Source of the DNA: Litoribrevibacter albus
GTDB taxonomy: Bacteria; Pseudomonadota; Gammaproteobacteria; Pseudomonadales; Litoribrevibacteraceae
Length of the DNA stretch: 64,000 bases
Assembly: GCF_030159995.1 (NCBI RefSeq)
Contig: NZ_BSNM01000014.1
Coordinates: 124,001-188,000, forward strand
Direction of reading: 5' to 3'
Position numbers and translations under genes: made by a program. Within the stretch, counting starts at the first letter, position 1. The number at the start of each line of letters is the position of its first letter. The notes under the pieces are model-generated. The model ran no database searches. It was not told where the DNA came from and saw only the letters and a list, made by a program, of their open reading frames with translations. This document shows positions 49,592 through 57,550 of this stretch, piece by piece.

Positions 49592-50506
49592 ATGTCGTTG
49601 CCTTTGGTGTATCATCCTAACTACTCCTGTCCTTTTCCCGAAAACCACCGATTTGTGATGTCGAAATTTGTACGCTTACACAAGGTTGTCGAACAAAAAG
49701 GGTATATCACAAATAACCTTTTTCAGCCTGATGTTGCCTCGTTGGACGATTTAGGTCGAGCACATTGCCTGGAGTATCTCAATAAGCTTTGTGGTAATCA
49801 GGTTGATCATAAAGAATGGCGTCGTATTGGCTTGCCTTGGAGCCAAGGCTTAGTAGATCGAACCTTAACGGCACCAAATGGAACGCTGGAAACTGCCCGT
49901 CTGGCTTTAAAATATGGTATGGCATCGCACCTTGCCGGCGGCACTCATCACGCACATTATGATTTTGGATCAGGTTTTTGCATCCTAAATGATTTGGCGT
50001 ATGCCGCTAAAACGCTGGTACATCAGGGTGAGGTGGAGAAGGTGTTGATCTTTGATTTGGACGTACACCAAGGCGATGGCACAGCTTCCATTCTAGAAGA
50101 TGAGCCTAGAGTGTTTACTTGCTCCATTCATTGTGAAAAGAATTTTCCTTTTAGAAAAACTCAAAGTGATTTGGATATCGGCTTGGATGTGGGCTTGTCA
50201 GATCAAGAATATCTGGATGTTGTCGAACAAACGCTTCAGAAATTATTGTCAGAACATACACCAGACCTGGTTCTTTATGACGCGGGGGTGGATGTTTGGG
50301 AGTACGATGAACTAGGGCGGCTTAATATCTCATGGGCAGGTATTCAGCAGCGTGATGAATTGGTTCTAAAAGAATGTCTGCTAAGACATATTCCTGTCGC
50401 TACCGTCATTGGCGGTGGTTATGATAAGGATCATCAACGACTGGCTGAACGTCACAGTCTGATCATTCAAACGGCTTTTGATCTCTTTCCTTTATATCTC
50501 AGCTAA
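49592..50506 (+). CDS. Histone-deacetylase-family hydrolase
   Basis: This 304-residue arginase/deacetylase-fold protein has the paired His of the charge relay in GGTHHAHYDFGSGFCILND. The zinc ligands lie in FDLDVHQGDGT and in the C-terminal DAGVDVWEYDELG, and IGGGYDKD is near the end. Bacterial members act on acetylated small molecules or lysines; the true substrate is unknown. It sits 21 bases after uvrC on the same strand. Confidence 0.88.
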   Translation: MSLPLVYHPNYSCPFPENHRFVMSKFVRLHKVVEQKGYITNNLFQPDVASLDDLGRAHCLEYLNKLCGNQVDHKEWRRIGLPWSQGLVDRTLTAPNGTLETARLALKYGMASHLAGGTHHAHYDFGSGFCILNDLAYAAKTLVHQGEVEKVLIFDLDVHQGDGTASILEDEPRVFTCSIHCEKNFPFRKTQSDLDIGLDVGLSDQEYLDVVEQTLQKLLSEHTPDLVLYDAGVDVWEYDELGRLNISWAGIQQRDELVLKECLLRHIPVATVIGGGYDKDHQRLAERHSLIIQTAFDLFPLYLS

Positions 50507-50581
50507 ATCGCTATTCGGCAAATATCCTGATTATTTTCTATACTGAAATTTTGTGTCTGTTTAGGAAAATGTCACACATTT

Positions 50582-52399
50582 ATGCCAACGTTAAAAAATA
50601 ATCTGAAACAAATAAAAGCGCGCTATATTCTTGCCCTGAGTCTGGTTGGTGCCTTGGTTACAGGCTCTGTTTTGATGATGGAGAACATCTTCAGGGCACA
50701 ATACAAGGACGCTGAATACATTAATATCTCTGGGATGCAGCGGATGCTGTCGCAGAAGATTTCGCTTTATGTATCCAAGGTTATTTCAGAACCCGATTCG
50801 GTCAATAGTGAACAACATCGGGTAATGTTGAAGAAAGCGTTGGATAAATTTCAAAAAAATCACCAATGGCTCACATCAACAGCGACTCCGAAAAAAAGCA
50901 GTCGAAACCTTAGTGAACAGATTAAGCATCTTTATTACAGTAAGGAGATCGCATTAGATCGCAGAGTAAGAGAGTTTGTTAATGCAGCCGAAAAGGTGTT
51001 GTTTGCTAAAGCGTCCAAGGAAGATCTGACGCATTTTTCCAGTAACAATTCTGAAGCGCTACTGGTTGATTTGAATAAAGTTGTAGAACAGTTTGAAGCT
51101 GAAGCCACCGGTAGAGTGTCCTTTGCTGTGAATGGTGCTTGGGCGCTTTGGTTCGTTACGGTAATCCTGTTGTTAATTGAAGGGCGATATATTTTCCAAC
51201 CTATGCTCCATAAAGTCGCAAGCGTTTTGTCCAGAATTGAGAAGCAGAAAATGCTTGCGGAGAAATATCGTGAAAGGGCTGAAAAGGCCAATCGGATTAA
51301 ATCAGAATTTTTGGCGAATATGAGTCATGAGTTAAGAACGCCAATGAATGCAATATCTGCAGCATTGCAAATTGTCACGACCGAGCCTTTGTCTCCTCAA
51401 GCCAAGCATTTGGTTGAGCTTGCTGATGCATCCAGTATTGATCTGTTGGAAATTTTTGATGATTTATTAGGCATCACCAAAATTGATGATCAGTCAAAAG
51501 ATTTGACCATATCGCATTTCAAGCTATCAAATGTGTTGAAATCCGTGGTTAGGCGCTATCAAAGTCAAATTGATGCCAAGAAATTAAAACTCGATGTTTC
51601 TACTGAAGCGGTTTCTCTGAATAACTGGCTTGGTGATGAAACTGAGTTAACCCGTGTCTTGTGCTGTTTGTTATCAAACTCGATAAAATTTACGGAAAAA
51701 GGCGAAATCAGCATAACGGTATCTATGGTTGAGACTGATACGACAGAGAAGCAATTATGCTTCGAGATTCAGGATACTGGCATCGGTATGTCGGAGGCAG
51801 TGCAATCAACAATGTTTCAACGGTTTGAGCAAGGTGACAACACCTCTTCCAGAAAATATGGAGGAATAGGCGTAGGGCTCACCATTGCTCGACATTTGGT
51901 TGAGATAATGCACGGGACTATCAACATAGACAGTGAAGAAGGCAAGGGTACTAAAGCTACAGTCGTGATACCTCTCATTCCTGGAACGGTCAATGGTTCT
52001 GGTAACAAAGAAGTGAATGTAAGTGATGAGCTGGATCTAAATGGCAAAGATATTCTGATTGCTGAAGATAACTTGATTAACCAAATGGTGATTTTGTCCC
52101 TACTTGAAAGCACCAAAGCGAACACGCGAATGGCAGAGAATGGTCAACAAGTGGTTGATATGTATAAAGAGAAACGGCCTGATATTGTTCTGCTGGACAT
52201 TCAAATGCCAATCAAAGACGGCATTGATGCTTGTGTTGAGATTAAAGGAATGGACAAAGACGTTCCAGTCATAGCGGTGACTGCGAATGTGTCTGATGAA
52301 GACAAAAAGACCTACGTGCGCGTTGGCTTTGATGGACTGATCGAGAAACCGATTGATAACAAAGAACTTTTAAAGGTTCTGTCTATGGAATTTTCTTAG
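50582..52399 (+). CDS. Hybrid sensor histidine kinase with PilJ-type periplasmic domain
   Basis: The 605 residues begin with TM1 (about 15-33) and a periplasmic PilJ/NIT-like helical domain with the diagnostic NISGMQRMLSQKI. TM2 (about 184-200) and a coiled coil (210-240) follow. HisKA has His249 in ANMSHELRTPMN. The ATPase has Asn366 (LLSNSIKF) and the G boxes DTGIGMS and GGIGVGLTIA. The C-terminal receiver has Asp539 in VLLDIQMP. No cognate regulator gene is adjacent, so output is probably through phosphotransfer elsewhere. PilJ domains are linked to nitrate/nitrite sensing in some kinases; the ligand here is unknown. Confidence 0.88.
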   Translation: MPTLKNNLKQIKARYILALSLVGALVTGSVLMMENIFRAQYKDAEYINISGMQRMLSQKISLYVSKVISEPDSVNSEQHRVMLKKALDKFQKNHQWLTSTATPKKSSRNLSEQIKHLYYSKEIALDRRVREFVNAAEKVLFAKASKEDLTHFSSNNSEALLVDLNKVVEQFEAEATGRVSFAVNGAWALWFVTVILLLIEGRYIFQPMLHKVASVLSRIEKQKMLAEKYRERAEKANRIKSEFLANMSHELRTPMNAISAALQIVTTEPLSPQAKHLVELADASSIDLLEIFDDLLGITKIDDQSKDLTISHFKLSNVLKSVVRRYQSQIDAKKLKLDVSTEAVSLNNWLGDETELTRVLCCLLSNSIKFTEKGEISITVSMVETDTTEKQLCFEIQDTGIGMSEAVQSTMFQRFEQGDNTSSRKYGGIGVGLTIARHLVEIMHGTINIDSEEGKGTKATVVIPLIPGTVNGSGNKEVNVSDELDLNGKDILIAEDNLINQMVILSLLESTKANTRMAENGQQVVDMYKEKRPDIVLLDIQMPIKDGIDACVEIKGMDKDVPVIAVTANVSDEDKKTYVRVGFDGLIEKPIDNKELLKVLSMEFS

Positions 52400-52540
52400 T
52401 CGGAGATTATCGCTAGTGGCTTAATCCAACTATGTTATACTCGTTGGACGTTTTTTGGGGTTAGTGCTTGATACTCTTTCGGTTCTGAACCGGACAGCCC
52501 CTGATGATGGACTTGTTTCTTGGACTATAAGTAATCTCGG

Positions 52541-53101
52541 ATGAACATCCCAAATATTCTTACATCAATACGCCTCCTGTTAATTCCTGTATTTGTCTTA
52601 ATTTATCTGTTTCCTGTCGATTGGCGCTTCATTGTATCTGCTCTTATTTTTATGGCAGCCGGTTTTACTGATTGGCTGGACGGTTACCTTGCCCGAAAGT
52701 GGGATCAGAGCACGCCATTTGGTGCTTTCTTCGATCCTGTGGCTGATAAGTTAATGGTGGCTGTCGCTTTGGTGTTGTTAGTTCATTCTTATGAATCTCT
52801 TTTTATTACGTTGTGTTCGGCCATTATTATTTCTCGAGAGATCGTTATTTCGGCCTTGCGTGAGTGGATGGCGGAACTAGGAAAGCGAGCCAGTGTTGCG
52901 GTGAGCTTTATTGGGAAATTTAAAACATTGGCTCAGATGGGCGCGATTACGTTTTTATTAGCAGAAGATCCAACAATGCCTGCTTTAGGTTATTTCGGAA
53001 TGCTGGGATATTTCTCTATGGCGGTCGCTGCCGGGCTAACCCTGTGGTCTATGTTCGTCTATTTAAAAGCGGCTTGGCCTGAATTGAAGACTACAAAGTA
53101 G
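52541..53101 (+). CDS. pgsA: CDP-diacylglycerol--glycerol-3-phosphate 3-phosphatidyltransferase
   Basis: PgsA makes phosphatidylglycerol-phosphate in the inner membrane. The 186 residues have the CDP-alcohol phosphotransferase signature GFTDWLDGYLARKWDQST followed by PFGAFFDPVADKL, with its Asp residues intact, and about four to five membrane helices. It is followed by three tRNAs, the same pgsA-glyW-cysT-leuZ order as E. coli. Confidence 0.96.
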   Translation: MNIPNILTSIRLLLIPVFVLIYLFPVDWRFIVSALIFMAAGFTDWLDGYLARKWDQSTPFGAFFDPVADKLMVAVALVLLVHSYESLFITLCSAIIISREIVISALREWMAELGKRASVAVSFIGKFKTLAQMGAITFLLAEDPTMPALGYFGMLGYFSMAVAAGLTLWSMFVYLKAAWPELKTTK

Positions 53102-53203
53102 TCAGTTGTTTTGTGGGTTGAATAAAGCTTGAACAGCTTGATTAAAACTTAGTCAAAATAGTCAAATATTTCTTAATAATTTCAAAAAGATAACAAAAAA
53201 GGG

Positions 53204-53231
53204 TTGACCGAAAAGATTAAATCCATAAAAT
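53204..53231 (+). promoter_or_regulatory. Promoter of the Gly-Cys-Leu tRNA cluster
   Basis: TTGACC (53204-53209), 16-base spacer, TAAAAT (53226-53231), ending 15 bases before tRNA-Gly. The A-rich tract just upstream could act as an UP element. Confidence 0.65.
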
Positions 53232-53246
53232 GTGCATCCACGTTCA

Positions 53247-53322
<76 letters not shown>

Positions 53323-53448
53323 AATCAACTAAGTTGGTGAACGAATCATTCTTGTAAGAGAGTGTTGCAGCTTCTAATATTAGAAGTTGTTAAATTCAGA
53401 GTTGAGAATTTGCACTAGGGCGAAAGCCAATTTCAACTCAGAATAGTT

Positions 53449-53522
53449 GGCGCGATAGCAAAATGGTTATGCCGCGGATTGCAAATCCGCTGATGCCGGT
53501 TCGATTCCGGCTCGCGCCTCCA
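53449..53522 (+). tRNA. tRNA-Cys (anticodon GCA)
   Basis: 74 bases with acceptor stem GGCGCGA/TCGCGCC, anticodon loop TTGCAAA (GCA), T loop TTCGATT, the U discriminator typical of tRNA-Cys and encoded CCA. Confidence 0.97.
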
Positions 53523-53577
53523 ACTTTCTACTCTTTCTTGAGTAGATTCCACATTTGATCGTAAGATCACATCCGAT

Positions 53578-53664
53578 GCCCGGGTGGTGGAATTGGTAGA
53601 CACAGGAGACTTAAAATCTCCCGACTTCACGGTCGTGCCGGTTCAAGTCCGGCCCCGGGCACCA
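53578..53664 (+). tRNA. tRNA-Leu (anticodon TAA)
   Basis: 87 bases with acceptor GCCCGGG/CCCGGGC, a long type-II variable arm, anticodon loop CTTAAAA (TAA), T loop TTCAAGT, A discriminator and encoded CCA. Accessory genes begin directly downstream, so its 3' end is the likely integration site of the island. Confidence 0.97.
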
Positions 53665-53728
53665 ATATCCCTTGATTTTACTGGCTTGTGGTGAATAGAG
53701 TGTTGAAAACCCACCATAAATTCCGCCA

Positions 53729-54658
53729 TTAGGATTTGGTTTCTATCAGCTCTCTTATTCCTTTGTATTGCTTTAGTTTATCGAAGTCTTTTAATACTGA
53801 TGTAGCTACCTTTTTGTGAATCTTCTTCTTTTGATTGTCAGGTATGGAAGCATCAAGTGCTAGATTTAGATTGGCTTTGGTATTAGCTTCAATCATCTGC
53901 AATGTCCGTGCTCTTAACTTATCCCATAGGTGTATTATTACCTCTTCGTGCTGTGAGGAGGTATTGTTTGAGTTAGGTGGTCCTTCAGGCTCTTTAGGTG
54001 TGTTGTTGGTGTTGGAAGTATGAGTATGGTTTTGATCGCTCTCTGAGGTGCTCTGAAGCTCTTTTATGGTTTCTCTTAGTTCTCCCTGCATGTCTAGCAG
54101 GTCTGAGATCTGTTTGTCCTTGTGATTGATCTCTTGCTTTGCCTTTAGGAGTTCATTTTCTAGTTTCTCTGTAGATCCCTTTGAAAATAGCGTATTTTCA
54201 AAGTTAGGCCATGTTGGTCTATTTCCCTGAGCTCTTTTCAGTGCTTTCTCTTTCTTGGCTTCTGCTTTTAGTCTTTCTTGTTGCTCTCTCTCGGTTTTAT
54301 AGGTGTTGAGTAAGATGCTTTCAAGGGTGTCCTTTAGGTTCTTGTTTAGGTTCTTTGCTAAGTACCTTAGTTGTTTCTCTATATGCTCACTCATGATGAA
54401 ATTGAATGACTTTAAGCCTTTTTTCTCTCTATGTATTTTCTGGCTCCAGGCTTTTCTAATGCGATCATTGAGGATAATTAAATTGCTATCAGGGATCTGT
54501 TCATTGATATATCTGTTGTTTGGAGAATAAGGGTCAATGCGGATCTGGCCAGATAAGCCGCGCTTGGCTAGGTAGTTGTAAATCCACTGCTGCTTTACTG
54601 GATTAGGCTCATTAATCCATTCAGATAATTTTTTCCTGATGTCACTCAATCTTGTCAC
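53729..54658 (-). CDS. Coiled-coil protein with possible MatP-like DNA-binding segment
   Basis: This 309-residue, very charged protein has no firm family. Residues about 60-125 (NDRIRKAWSQKIHREKKG, FNFIMSEHIEKQLRYLAK, LKDTLESILLN) follow the layout of the MatP C-terminal ribbon-helix-helix: a basic helix, a short strand, then LA-x-L-T/K-L-x-x-T-L helices. A long coiled coil (115-205), an Asn/Thr/Ser-rich linker and a C-terminal helical domain follow. Function unknown. It is divergent from the 471-residue protein across iteron-like repeats and is the first gene after tRNA-Leu. It could organise or segregate the element, but that is speculation. Confidence 0.55.
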   Translation of the reverse strand: MTRLSDIRKKLSEWINEPNPVKQQWIYNYLAKRGLSGQIRIDPYSPNNRYINEQIPDSNLIILNDRIRKAWSQKIHREKKGLKSFNFIMSEHIEKQLRYLAKNLNKNLKDTLESILLNTYKTEREQQERLKAEAKKEKALKRAQGNRPTWPNFENTLFSKGSTEKLENELLKAKQEINHKDKQISDLLDMQGELRETIKELQSTSESDQNHTHTSNTNNTPKEPEGPPNSNNTSSQHEEVIIHLWDKLRARTLQMIEANTKANLNLALDASIPDNQKKKIHKKVATSVLKDFDKLKQYKGIRELIETKS

Positions 54659-54707
54659 CGCTCATAAGTTAAAGGTTGGTTGTTTAACTTGAGTATAGTG
54701 CAGTTAC

Positions 54708-54784
54708 TTAGTGTTGATATTAGTGATATTAAAACTATGACTTAGTGATCATATTAGTGATATTAATGATTATTACTTAGTGAT
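54708..54784. repeat. Five iteron-like direct repeats (TTAGTGAT)
   Basis: TTAGTGAT starts at 54720, 54742, 54754 and 54777, and TTAGTGTT at 54708. Start-to-start spacings of 12, 22, 12 and 23 bases keep all copies on about the same face of the helix. The larger unit ACTTAGTGAT-N4-TTAGTGATATTAA is duplicated and a third copy is partial. The repeats lie between two divergent genes, as origin iterons or operator arrays do. Confidence 0.75.
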
Positions 54785-54828
54785 GTTATATGTAAATATC
54801 TAATTAATACCTACAGGTGAGTATACGC

Positions 54829-54834
54829 TATAAT
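54829..54834 (+). promoter_or_regulatory. Candidate -10 element for the 471-residue protein
   Basis: A perfect TATAAT 36 bases before the GTG start, without a recognisable -35 at 17 bases. Flanking CCTACA (54810-54815) and TGTAGG (54838-54843) are inverted. The missing -35 and nearby TTAGTGAT array would suit control by a protein bound to the repeats. Confidence 0.45.
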
Positions 54835-54869
54835 GTGTTGTAGGTTATTTCAAAATAGGTTTTTATCTA

Positions 54870-56285
54870 GTGATTAAAGCTCTCTTGAACTATAAGTTTG
54901 GCTGCTTAGGTCCAGAAGAAAAGTTTTTCATACTGCTCTTTTTGATGCGTTTCGAAGAAATTAAAGAAGGCGGATTGGGCGTTAAAGCTATATCTAAATT
55001 ACTGGGTGTTACCGACAGGGTGGTATCTGGGGCTTTAAGATATTTAGTGGATGAAGGTCTGCTTGAGAAGTGTAGGGCTCACAAAGCTCCTGATAGGATC
55101 TTCGTTTCTTATGCGCTTCAAGATGATTTATATCGCATCAAAAAGACTGATTGCTCCGTGCCTTTGGAATCCTTTGTAATCGAAATTGCTCAAGATACTT
55201 ATACAGATAAAACGCACAAATTGAAGTTGGCTAATAGGCTGCTTCTTTTGGTCTTGTTTATTAATGCAGATGAAAACGGTGTTGTTCGAAATTTAGGTGT
55301 GGCAGATCTTGCCAAATTAACAGGTATGTCGAGAGATCGTCTCAAGTCGCAACTAGAGAAGCTTATGGATCTTGAATACATTAGGTTCTTTACGCCGGGA
55401 GTGACAGGAACACATCTGTTTGGAGTGGCTAAGGGGGCATACTTTCTGAATCTAGATCATGATTCATTTATTTGTTCTATTAAGCCGCAGCAGGTGTTGG
55501 TTCTTCAGTTAGATGAAGATACTTGGAATATACGAAATACCAAGGAATGGAGTTTTTTTCGGATAGGCTATGAATTAAGACTCTTGAAAGAGCGGCTTAA
55601 AGAGAAATTTCCTGATGAAGATCAACAGTTAGATGCTTTCGCTAAAGAATTTAAAATCAGAACAAAGATGTTGGGGACAAATTCCAGCTTCCAATCGTTA
55701 ACTGAAGATGAGGCTAGGGCTCTCTTAGCGTTTTTTCAGGATAAGCCTGTGGGTGGGAGAATTGTTCGATACTTTTGTTATAAGTTAGATGTTTTGGTTT
55801 CTCAACTTTTAACAGAGTCCTGGGGGGTTCTAAATGATTGCCCCAATTCAGTTTCTTTAAACTCATCTCGGTGCATAAAAGAACATGAGTCGGCAAAAAA
55901 AATTATGGGTACGATTAAGAGTGAATTTTTTCCTCTAAAACCAAAAGCAGAAACCAGTGAAACTCAGGTTAATGTATTGATTGATTATGTTTTCTATTTG
56001 GTTCTCAGAAGGGCTTGTTTAATCAAGTCTCTGCTTGAAGAGAAGGGGTTGGTTTCTCCTGTGGGGAAAAGATATCAGGTGCTGACTCATCATAATCAAG
56101 ATTATTTAGTGTTTTTTTCATATTCAGGTTCTCCTAATTCAAAGGACTGTGATACTAAATTCTTTCTCAAGACTGGAGTGCTGCCTAGTGAGGAACAGGA
56201 GTTAAAAAAAGAGAGTTTATATTTGTATCGTTTGCTATCGAGACCTGTAAAAAAAGTAGATAGGTTTCCCAAAAAGGGCCCATGA
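54870..56285 (+). CDS. Double winged-helix protein of unknown function (candidate initiator/regulator)
   Basis: The 471-residue protein is not recognised as a whole. Two winged-helix-like segments are visible near the N-terminus. The first, at about 35-72, has GVKAISKLLGVTDRVVSGAL and RYLVDEGLLEK. The second, at about 138-180, has GVADLAKLTGMSRDRLKSQL and EKLMDLEYIRFF. The rest is mixed helical with no enzymatic motif seen, and the C-terminus is basic (RPVKKVDRFPKKGP). Tandem winged helices next to iterons recall plasmid Rep initiators, but no Rep family match is claimed. It starts with GTG 54870 and has no strong SD. AT-rich, consistent with acquired DNA. Confidence 0.5.
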   Translation: MIKALLNYKFGCLGPEEKFFILLFLMRFEEIKEGGLGVKAISKLLGVTDRVVSGALRYLVDEGLLEKCRAHKAPDRIFVSYALQDDLYRIKKTDCSVPLESFVIEIAQDTYTDKTHKLKLANRLLLLVLFINADENGVVRNLGVADLAKLTGMSRDRLKSQLEKLMDLEYIRFFTPGVTGTHLFGVAKGAYFLNLDHDSFICSIKPQQVLVLQLDEDTWNIRNTKEWSFFRIGYELRLLKERLKEKFPDEDQQLDAFAKEFKIRTKMLGTNSSFQSLTEDEARALLAFFQDKPVGGRIVRYFCYKLDVLVSQLLTESWGVLNDCPNSVSLNSSRCIKEHESAKKIMGTIKSEFFPLKPKAETSETQVNVLIDYVFYLVLRRACLIKSLLEEKGLVSPVGKRYQVLTHHNQDYLVFFSYSGSPNSKDCDTKFFLKTGVLPSEEQELKKESLYLYRLLSRPVKKVDRFPKKGP

Positions 56286-56586
56286 TTTAGTTTAAAAATA
56301 TAGTTAACTTCAGAGTAAACCATTCGGTTAAATGCCCCGCGTTTATAGCTGATTCGAATCAGAGGATCCAAAAATCATTAGGGGGTCGCTGTAGGTAATT
56401 AATAATATATAGCTCTCAATGTTTAAGGGTTATCCCTTTAGGGAGATGACCCTGTTAAATAGATAGATTCAATGAGTAATACTAAGTACTAGACTAGCTC
56501 ATCAATTAGATCAGTAAGTACAAAAAATACATTTCTCAGTCTTCCTATGTGGAAACACATTCATTCACTGATTTAGGAAGATTAAA
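56286..56586. other. Intergenic region ahead of the HUH-Rep-like gene
   Basis: 301 bases without a gene. It contains an imperfect hairpin around AAGGGTTATCCCTTTAGGGA (about 56426-56455) and several short inverted words (TACTAAGTAC, GTGGAAACAC). The 3' end carries the AGGAAG SD of the next gene. A single-strand origin or nick site could lie here; no conserved nick motif was identified. Confidence 0.4.
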
Positions 56587-57240
56587 ATGAACAATGACAA
56601 CTCAAATATTTCTTTAACCCTTTCAAATGAAGCGACATACCAGGGGCTACCTGTTCAGTATCAGTTCAAGCCATTGATCATTGAGTACCTTAATGGTATC
56701 TGGGATACGATAGGCTGTGCAGTAACCCATCATCATGAGACATACGCTTTACGTGTTGATCTGAATTTTCCTGATGGAAGACGATACGATACGAATGAGG
56801 TCATAACTAAGTTTTTTGCATCTCTTAAGTCGCAGATTGAGAACAACATTTATGCAAGGCGAAGGGAAGGTGTAAGGGTGCATGATTGCAAGTTGCGTTA
56901 TGTATGGGTAAGGGAAAAAAATAGCAGCGTAAATCATCACTTTCATGTATTGCTGTTCCTAAATAAACAAACCTATAACACCGTCGGTAATATAAATCAT
57001 GATGAAGGTAATATGAGTGCAAGAATTCGAAAGGCTTGGGCGAGCGCTTTAGGTTGCTCATATGACGAAGCTAAGAAGGGAGTGCACTTTCCTAAGAATA
57101 GAAATTATTTCTTGAACTATAAACTGCCTACTTTCAGGCAGGAGGTGGCTGCTTTGATTTATAGAGTTAGCTATATGGCCAAGCTCTATTCAAAGGATTT
57201 TACTGATGGAAAGCGTAATTTCGGTCGTAGTCAGAACTGA
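56587..57240 (+). CDS. Inovirus Gp2 / YagK-YfjJ family HUH Rep-like protein
   Basis: The 217 residues follow the Inovirus_Gp2 (YagK/YfjJ) pattern: a central YALRVDLNFPDGRRYD, FFASLKSQIE, LRYVWVREKN, then the HUH motif HHFHVLLFLN. NMSARIRKAWASALG, GVHFP and the C-terminal VSYMAKLYSKDFTDG with a single candidate catalytic Tyr and Lys complete it. HUH enzymes nick one strand through a tyrosine to start rolling-circle replication. AGGAAG lies 6 bases before the ATG. In E. coli this family occurs in CP4-type islands together with alpA and radC, both also present here. A hairpin terminator follows. Confidence 0.8.
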   Translation: MNNDNSNISLTLSNEATYQGLPVQYQFKPLIIEYLNGIWDTIGCAVTHHHETYALRVDLNFPDGRRYDTNEVITKFFASLKSQIENNIYARRREGVRVHDCKLRYVWVREKNSSVNHHFHVLLFLNKQTYNTVGNINHDEGNMSARIRKAWASALGCSYDEAKKGVHFPKNRNYFLNYKLPTFRQEVAALIYRVSYMAKLYSKDFTDGKRNFGRSQN

Positions 57241-57281
57241 CAAAACAGGCCTTTTTAAAGATAATGTAGGTATCAAAAAAA

Positions 57282-57314
57282 ATAGAATCGAGGGCTTTGT
57301 GGCCCTCGTTCTAT
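57282..57314. terminator. Terminator-like hairpin after the Gp2 gene
   Basis: ATAGAATCGAGGGC and GCCCTCGTTCTAT pair with one bulge around a 6-base loop, and an A-rich tract precedes it. It lies between the convergent Gp2 gene and the recombinase transcript. Confidence 0.7.
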
Positions 57315-57335
57315 GCTGTACACCGCACGCTAGTT

Positions 57336-57548
57336 TTAGCGTGTAAGTACAGGAATTACTGTTACTTTCACCTCTCGATAATGTTTCTTGAAGTAGTCAG
57401 GATCAATCAGTCGTAGTGCTGAACGTTTTGTTTTGACCTTGTACTTGTTCTGGCCAAAGTAAGTGCCATCCTCAAACTGAAAGATATAGGCTTGTTTGCC
57501 TTCGTTAGCCTTTGAGATGGCTTTGGCAATGATTTCAGTATCGAGCAT
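57336..57548 (-). CDS. Small basic protein co-transcribed with the recombinase
   Basis: This 70-residue basic protein (pI clearly high; KYKVKTKRSALRLID, YFKKHYREVKV) begins 2 bases after the recombinase stop, so it is almost certainly on the same transcript. No family is recognised. Its size and charge would suit a recombination directionality factor, but that is only a guess from position. Its stop overlaps the palindrome CACGCTA/TAGCGTG at 57326-57343. Confidence 0.6.
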   Translation of the reverse strand: MLDTEIIAKAISKANEGKQAYIFQFEDGTYFGQNKYKVKTKRSALRLIDPDYFKKHYREVKVTVIPVLTR

Positions 57549-57550
57549 AG

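Noticed and set aside
54708-54784. CRISPR array
   Set aside because: Repeats are 8 bases with 4-15-base gaps and no cas genes nearby; this is an iteron/operator pattern.
57326-57343. CACGCTA/TAGCGTG palindrome as a proven recombination core
   Set aside because: It overlaps the stop of the 70-residue ORF and may be just a terminator stem; the 4-base spacer is short for a tyrosine-recombinase core. Only mentioned as a test.
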